A DNA stretch of 64,000 bases from positions 1 to 64,000 of the forward strand of contig JBOHGH010000005.1 in the NCBI GenBank assembly GCA_050699975.1, written 5' to 3'. This DNA comes from GCA-003244245 sp050699975 (GTDB lineage Bacteria; Actinomycetota; Actinomycetes; Mycobacteriales; Pseudonocardiaceae). Below the pieces are notes generated by a model. The model saw only the letters and a program-made list of their open reading frames with translations. It did no database searches and had not been told where the DNA came from. Of the stretch, positions 60,515-64,000 are shown piece after piece (the first letter of the stretch is position 1; each line of letters begins with the position of its first letter). A program made the translations under genes and the position numbers.

Positions 60515-60682
60515 TCACTCCACGACGGCTCGTAATGCCTCGCCAAGTTCGCCTGCCTCGTCCGCCGACATCTCGACGACGAGCCGTCCACCGCCCTCGA
60601 GGGGGACGCGCATCACGATGCCCCGTCCCTCCTTCGTCACCTCGAGGGGACCGTCGCCGGTCCGTGGCTTCATGGCCGCCAT
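60515..60682 (-). CDS. DUF3117 small protein (Rv1211 type)
   Basis: A 55-residue protein, MAAMKPRTGDGPLEVTKEGR, with VMRVPLEGGGRLVVEMSADE. It is nearly invariant across actinobacteria and of unknown function. GGAGG precedes the ATG. It is the distal gene of the folP2-gpgS-tag group, in the order found in M. tuberculosis. Confidence 0.95.
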   Translation of the reverse strand: MAAMKPRTGDGPLEVTKEGRGIVMRVPLEGGGRLVVEMSADEAGELGEALRAVVE

Positions 60683-60844
60683 AGCGTGCTCCCTCCATGC
60701 ATTCGTCACCGCAGGTGGCCACGCGACACCGGTGACCCCCTGCATTCTCCCTTATCGCCGCAGAGCCCCGAAAAGCAACCGATGATCTCGGGCAGGCGCA
60801 GCCCACCGTCCACCTGGGACCCGTGCGCCCATCAGCGCCGGAGC

Positions 60845-61432
60845 TCATTGCGCGGCGCGGCGGAAGCAACCGGCGAGATGGTCGTCGACCATCCCGGTGG
60901 CCTGCATGAGCGCATGGCAGGTGATGGGACCCACGAAGGTGAAGCCACGACGTCGCAGGGCGCGGGCCAACGCCTCGGACTCGGGGGTGCGGGCCGCCAC
61001 GTCGGCCACGGTGCGTGGTGCGGGGCGCCCGGCGGGGTCGGGCGCGTAGGACCACAACAGGGCGTCCAGGTCCTCGCCGAGCTCGGTGGCTGCCCTGGCG
61101 TTACGCACCGTCGCCTCGATCTTGGCGCGATTGCGGACGATGCCTGCGTCGGTGAGCAGGCGACTCACATCGTCATCGGTGAACGCGGCGACCGTAGCCG
61201 GGTCGAAGCCCGCGAAGGCCAGCCGGAAGGCGTCCCGCTTGCGCAGGATCGTCAGCCAGGACAGGCCCGACTGGAACGCCTCCAGGCTGAGCCGCTCGAA
61301 CAGGGCAGCCTCGCCATGCAGGGCAACCCCCCACTCGGTGTCGTGGTAGTCGCAGTAGTCGGGGGCCGAGATCGCCCACGGGCAGCGCGGGCGCCCGTCC
61401 GGGCCCGGAGCTGGGCCTGACCCGGCGCTCAC
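60845..61432 (-). CDS. tag: DNA-3-methyladenine glycosylase I
   Basis: A 195-residue glycosylase. CPWAISAPDYCDYHDTEWGV, LFERLSLEAFQSGLSWLTIL (catalytic Glu region), FDPATVAAFTDDDVSRLL and the zinc-site end GFTFVGPITCHALMQATGMV, DDHLAGC are all present. It removes 3-methyladenine from alkylated DNA. GTG start; position equals Rv1210. Confidence 0.94.
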   Translation of the reverse strand: MSAGSGPAPGPDGRPRCPWAISAPDYCDYHDTEWGVALHGEAALFERLSLEAFQSGLSWLTILRKRDAFRLAFAGFDPATVAAFTDDDVSRLLTDAGIVRNRAKIEATVRNARAATELGEDLDALLWSYAPDPAGRPAPRTVADVAARTPESEALARALRRRGFTFVGPITCHALMQATGMVDDHLAGCFRRAAQ

Positions 61433-61484
61433 CTGGAGTAGCCCTGACAGAGCGGCGCTTTGACGGCGGCCCGCGCGGTCAGGT

Positions 61485-61775
61485 TCACTGCTGCGCTTCC
61501 AGCTCGGCCACTCGGGCGCGCAGCGCGTCGAGCTCGGCAGCGGCCCGTTGCAGCGTCCAATCCACTTCGGACATCCGGTATCCGCGCAACACCTGGGCGA
61601 ACCGCACGGCGCGCACGTCGTCGCCGATGATCGGTCCGTCTGGCAGCCAGGTCGGGGTAGCGTCCGGCGGTAGTGCGGCCAGCTCCTCGCCCCGGCCGAA
61701 GACCAGCGAGGCGACCAGGAAGACCACCGCGGCCACCACCACCGCGACAACAAGATAGATCAGCACCGTGCCCAC
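61485..61775 (-). CDS. DivIVA-domain membrane protein (Rv1209 type)
   Basis: A 96-residue protein with one N-terminal TM helix (VLIYLVVAVVVAAVVFLVAS). It then has VRAVRFAQVLRGYRMSEVDW, a DivIVA-type motif, and a coiled coil (LQRAAAELDALRARVAELEA). It may localise to curved membrane. GTG start 18 bases after the palindrome that separates it from gpgS. Confidence 0.85.
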   Translation of the reverse strand: MGTVLIYLVVAVVVAAVVFLVASLVFGRGEELAALPPDATPTWLPDGPIIGDDVRAVRFAQVLRGYRMSEVDWTLQRAAAELDALRARVAELEAQQ

Positions 61776-61792
61776 GTGCCCGATCGTGGCAC

Positions 61793-61930
61793 GTTGGTGG
61801 CTCTTCAAGGACGGCCAACCCCCCTCGCCGCCGCCGCAAACCGCTACCAACCCCTGCTGACGTCAGGAGGGGTTGGTAGCGGTTAATGACCTTCCGGACC
61901 GGGGTTGGCCGTCCTTGAAGAGCCACCAAC
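61793..61930. repeat. 138-bp nested symmetrical palindrome
   Basis: Outer arms of 30 bases (61793-61822 and 61901-61930) are perfect complements. Inner arms of 17 bases (61839-61855 and 61868-61884, AACCGCTACCAACCCCT) are also perfect, around a central CTGACGTCAG palindrome. The two spacers between outer and inner arms are 16 bases each. It exactly fills the gap from the gpgS stop to just before the DivIVA-like start. Confidence 0.95.
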
Positions 61931-62905
61931 TCAGGCTGAGCGCGCGGGTAGCACGTCGCGCATCGGCGGGCGGTCGGCCACCAGCACCCCGGTCTCAGTA
62001 GGCATGAAGCGGCCACCGAGCTGCACGAACTGGGCGATGCCCGCCGATCCCGAGACCTCGGCCACCCCGCAGCGAGGCAGCGCAGCGCCGAGAATCTGCC
62101 GGGACATCACGCCGAGCTCGAGCAACGAGCGATTGCGGTGCTTGCGCACCCCGAGGTTCACCTGAGCCAGCCCGGCCAGCCCATAGCCAGTGTGCACGTC
62201 GAGTAGCAAACCGATCTCCACGCCGTAACCGGCAGCGAACGGCACCGACTCCAGGAACGTGCGGCTCGCCGCATACTCGCCACCCAGCGGCTGCACCACC
62301 CCAGCCAGCTCGGGGCGCAGCGCGTTGAGCAGCGGTCGGGCCAGCAGCTCGGTGACCCGGCCGCCGCCAGTACCCGCCTCGACGCTGTCCATCCGGAGCG
62401 GACGCCGGTAGAAGCCCTTGACCAGCTGGACCTGGCGCCCCATCCGAAGATGGCGCTGATGGCACAACAGCAACGGCCCGAGCAGCGCAGGCACGAACCC
62501 GAAATCGAAGTCGACCAGGTCGGAGTCGATGAACACGAGAAAATCGCCCGAGGTGGCTGCCAAAGATCGCCAGAGCACCTCACCCTTGCCCGGCCACGGC
62601 TCCAGCTCGGGCAGTACATCACCGCGGTGCACTACCCGGGCACCGGCCTCGTGGGCCACCTCGACGGTCCGGTCGCGTGAACCCGAGTCCATCACCACCA
62701 GCTCGTCGACCAACCCCCCGACCAACGGTCGCAGCTCACCGACCAGCGCGCCCACCGTGGCCTCCTCGTTCAGCGCGGGCAACACCACGCTGACGGTCCG
62801 GCCCTGCTTCGCAGCCACGAGCTCCTCGACGGTCCACGGCACGCGGTGCACGGTGGACCGGCAGAACCACCGCCGGGTCTGCGGAAGCAGCGCCGGTCCC
62901 TTCAT
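61931..62905 (-). CDS. gpgS: glucosyl-3-phosphoglycerate synthase
   Basis: A 324-residue GT81 enzyme. VSVVLPALNEEATVGALVGE, LVVMDSGSRDRTVEVAHEAG, PGKGEVLWRSLAATSGDFLV, FIDSDLVDFDFGFVPALLG (DxD metal site) and GVEIGLLLDVHTGYGLAGLA are the family landmarks. It transfers glucose from UDP- or ADP-glucose to 3-phosphoglycerate, the first step to glucosylglycerate and methylglucose lipopolysaccharide. Its ATG overlaps the folP2 stop (ATGA). Ortholog of Rv1208. Confidence 0.94.
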   Translation of the reverse strand: MKGPALLPQTRRWFCRSTVHRVPWTVEELVAAKQGRTVSVVLPALNEEATVGALVGELRPLVGGLVDELVVMDSGSRDRTVEVAHEAGARVVHRGDVLPELEPWPGKGEVLWRSLAATSGDFLVFIDSDLVDFDFGFVPALLGPLLLCHQRHLRMGRQVQLVKGFYRRPLRMDSVEAGTGGGRVTELLARPLLNALRPELAGVVQPLGGEYAASRTFLESVPFAAGYGVEIGLLLDVHTGYGLAGLAQVNLGVRKHRNRSLLELGVMSRQILGAALPRCGVAEVSGSAGIAQFVQLGGRFMPTETGVLVADRPPMRDVLPARSA

Positions 62906-63777
62906 TCCGGTTCCCGCATGGTCAGGCCCCGGATGGCGCTTGCCGGTGGTCGGGTTCCGGCAATCGAGGCCACCATCTCCAGCACGCGGCGGGTCTGGCG
63001 CACCTGGTGCACCCGGAACACCCGGATACTGGCCCAGGCGGCGATCGCGGTAGCCGCCAGAATGCCATCCAGCCGGCCGTCCATCCCGGCGTCGAGGGTC
63101 TCCCCGAAGTCCTTGTTCGACAGCGTCATGAGCACTGGCCACCCGGTGGCGACCAAGTCGTGGCTGCGGCGCAGTAGCTCCAGGCCAGGCCAGGTGTCCT
63201 TGCCGACGTCGCGCGTGGGGTCGATCAGGATCGCCTCCTTCTGAACACCGAGCCCGACCAGCGTCGTGGCCTGCGCGGTGAGATCGTCGATGACGTCGCG
63301 CACTACGTCGGTGCCGGGGATCCGGGGTGGTCGGGTTCGCCGCGATGCGCACCCGGTGTACCGGCACACCACGCCGCACCTGCGCTCGGCGGCGACCTCG
63401 GCGAGCTCGAGATCGGCACCCGCCCAGCTGAGGATGTCGGCTCCAACCTCGAGCACCGGCCGCGCCACGTCGCACCGCCAGGTCTGGACACTGATCAGAA
63501 GCTCGGGGTAGCGCTCACGGACGGCAGCCACGAAAGCCACCACTCGGCGGGTGTCCTCCGCCGCCCCGATGTCCAAGATATCGGCACCCTCGTGCACAGC
63601 GCGATCTACTGCAGCCATCGCGACCTGGTCGGGGTGAGAGTCGGGGTAAGTGACACCGCGATCGGAGCGCAGGTTTGGGGTCGGCGCGACGGTGGCCATC
63701 ACCGCCGCCCGGTCGGCGGGCAATCCCCGAGCCCCGAACCGGACCGTGGGCACTGGTCGGCCGGCTCGGGGAGTCAT
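62902..63777 (-). CDS. folP2: dihydropteroate synthase homolog FolP2
   Basis: A 291-residue TIM barrel of the DHPS family: ADILDIGAAEDTRRVVAFVA, LLISVQTWRCDVARPVLEVG, EAILIDPTRDVGKDTWPGLE and IRVFRVHQVRQTRRVLEMV. The N-terminal signature NVTPDSFSDGG is degraded to MATVAPTPNLRSDRG. Mycobacterial FolP2, in the same position before gpgS, lacks DHPS activity, so a different role is expected. It may act in the gpgS pathway; this is inference. Confidence 0.88.
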   Translation of the reverse strand: MTPRAGRPVPTVRFGARGLPADRAAVMATVAPTPNLRSDRGVTYPDSHPDQVAMAAVDRAVHEGADILDIGAAEDTRRVVAFVAAVRERYPELLISVQTWRCDVARPVLEVGADILSWAGADLELAEVAAERRCGVVCRYTGCASRRTRPPRIPGTDVVRDVIDDLTAQATTLVGLGVQKEAILIDPTRDVGKDTWPGLELLRRSHDLVATGWPVLMTLSNKDFGETLDAGMDGRLDGILAATAIAAWASIRVFRVHQVRQTRRVLEMVASIAGTRPPASAIRGLTMREPE

Positions 63778-63859
63778 CCGGCAGCCGCTTGCAGTGAAGT
63801 CTCGACGTCGGTGGTGACAAACAGCGCCGGCCCGCAGCAGACGCGAACGCGCCACCCGC

Positions 63860-64000
63860 TCAATGCGCGTCCTGCCAGGCCTGGTAGGACGCGCCGACCA
63901 GCCGCACCACCTCGTCCACATCGTCGGTGATGTGCAGCAGGGCAAGCTCAGCCTCGGTGATCTTGCCCTGCGCCACCACTGTGTCGGCGAGCCACGAGTG
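63860..64000 (-). CDS. LOG-family protein, C-terminal end (partial)
   Basis: The last 46 residues of a gene entering from the right edge: HSWLADTVVAQGKITEAEL, then LALLHITDDVDEVVRLVGA. This is the C-terminus of TIGR00730/LOG (lysine-decarboxylase-like) cytokinin-activating phosphoribohydrolases; Rv1205 lies here in M. tuberculosis. The catalytic PGGxGTxxE lies outside the window. Confidence 0.7.
   Translation of the reverse strand, partial: HSWLADTVVAQGKITEAELALLHITDDVDEVVRLVGASYQAWQDAH

Overview
The window is very GC-rich, densely packed DNA from an actinobacterium. GTG and TTG starts and 4-base ATGA/GTGA/TTGA gene junctions are frequent. Gene content and order match several Mycobacterium tuberculosis neighbourhoods: narK3-nnaR-cbiX (Rv0259c-Rv0261c), moeZ to the Rv3212 family (Rv3206c-Rv3212), and MgtE-N/mrp/tatB/htrA/rseA/sigE through glgC/glgA to gpgS/folP2 (Rv1232c-Rv1205). 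With the serpin, the SARP regulator and the DUF222-HNH remnant, this fits a non-mycobacterial member of the Pseudonocardiales or relatives; the family is an inference.

Layout. 1-4.8 kb is accessory DNA: a truncated CYTH (class IV adenylate cyclase-like) gene, a PIN/HTH toxin-antitoxin pair, a methyltransferase, a FAD monooxygenase and a heavily mutated ankyrin-repeat gene. 4.8-11.2 kb is a minus-strand nitrate assimilation unit (narK, nirB, nirD, nnaR, sirohydrochlorin chelatase). 11.5-23.5 kb is the moeZ/DUF3152/TetR/DUF3107/ferritin-like/DEAD-helicase core locus, carrying an inserted two-component system and a secreted beta-helix lipoprotein. 23.5-32.7 kb mixes a RecB-type nuclease, PHP and PH-domain proteins, a NUDIX hydrolase with a serpin, a broken HNH gene, a membrane Ser/Thr kinase and a VapBC pair. 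32.7-43.6 kb holds an acyl-CoA dehydrogenase, a selenium-binding protein, a pseudogene and the MgtE/DUF1003/Mrp and TatB/HtrA/RseA/SigE blocks. 43.6-51.2 kb has an FMN reductase/DoxX operon divergent from a giant SARP-like regulator, a gene-poor stretch, VapBC and a methyltransferase. 51.2-64 kb has divergent glgC/glgA, a cell-surface glycan cluster (SQD1-like enzyme, GtrA, a GT fusion, an epimerase), an M17 aminopeptidase and the DUF3117-tag-DivIVA-gpgS-folP2-LOG operon.

Most striking signal. A short repeat cassette occurs at three gene junctions: nirB/nirD, the PQQ-like gene/hydrolase junction, and RecB nuclease/membrane protein. Each full unit encodes a 13-residue mini-ORF (VTADVLRPAEAAL and variants). 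Each unit carries its own GGAGG seven bases before the next start. In the array and at nirB/nirD its stop overlaps the next start (GTGA or ATGA), giving a 38-bp period in the three-copy array. It looks like a repeat that spreads by copying a ribosome-binding site plus start codon while keeping translation coupled.

Other unexplained structure includes two copies of a related stem-loop about 49 kb apart, a symmetrical 138-bp nested palindrome between gpgS and the DivIVA-like gene, several operator-like repeats, and four decayed genes whose lesions can be read directly.
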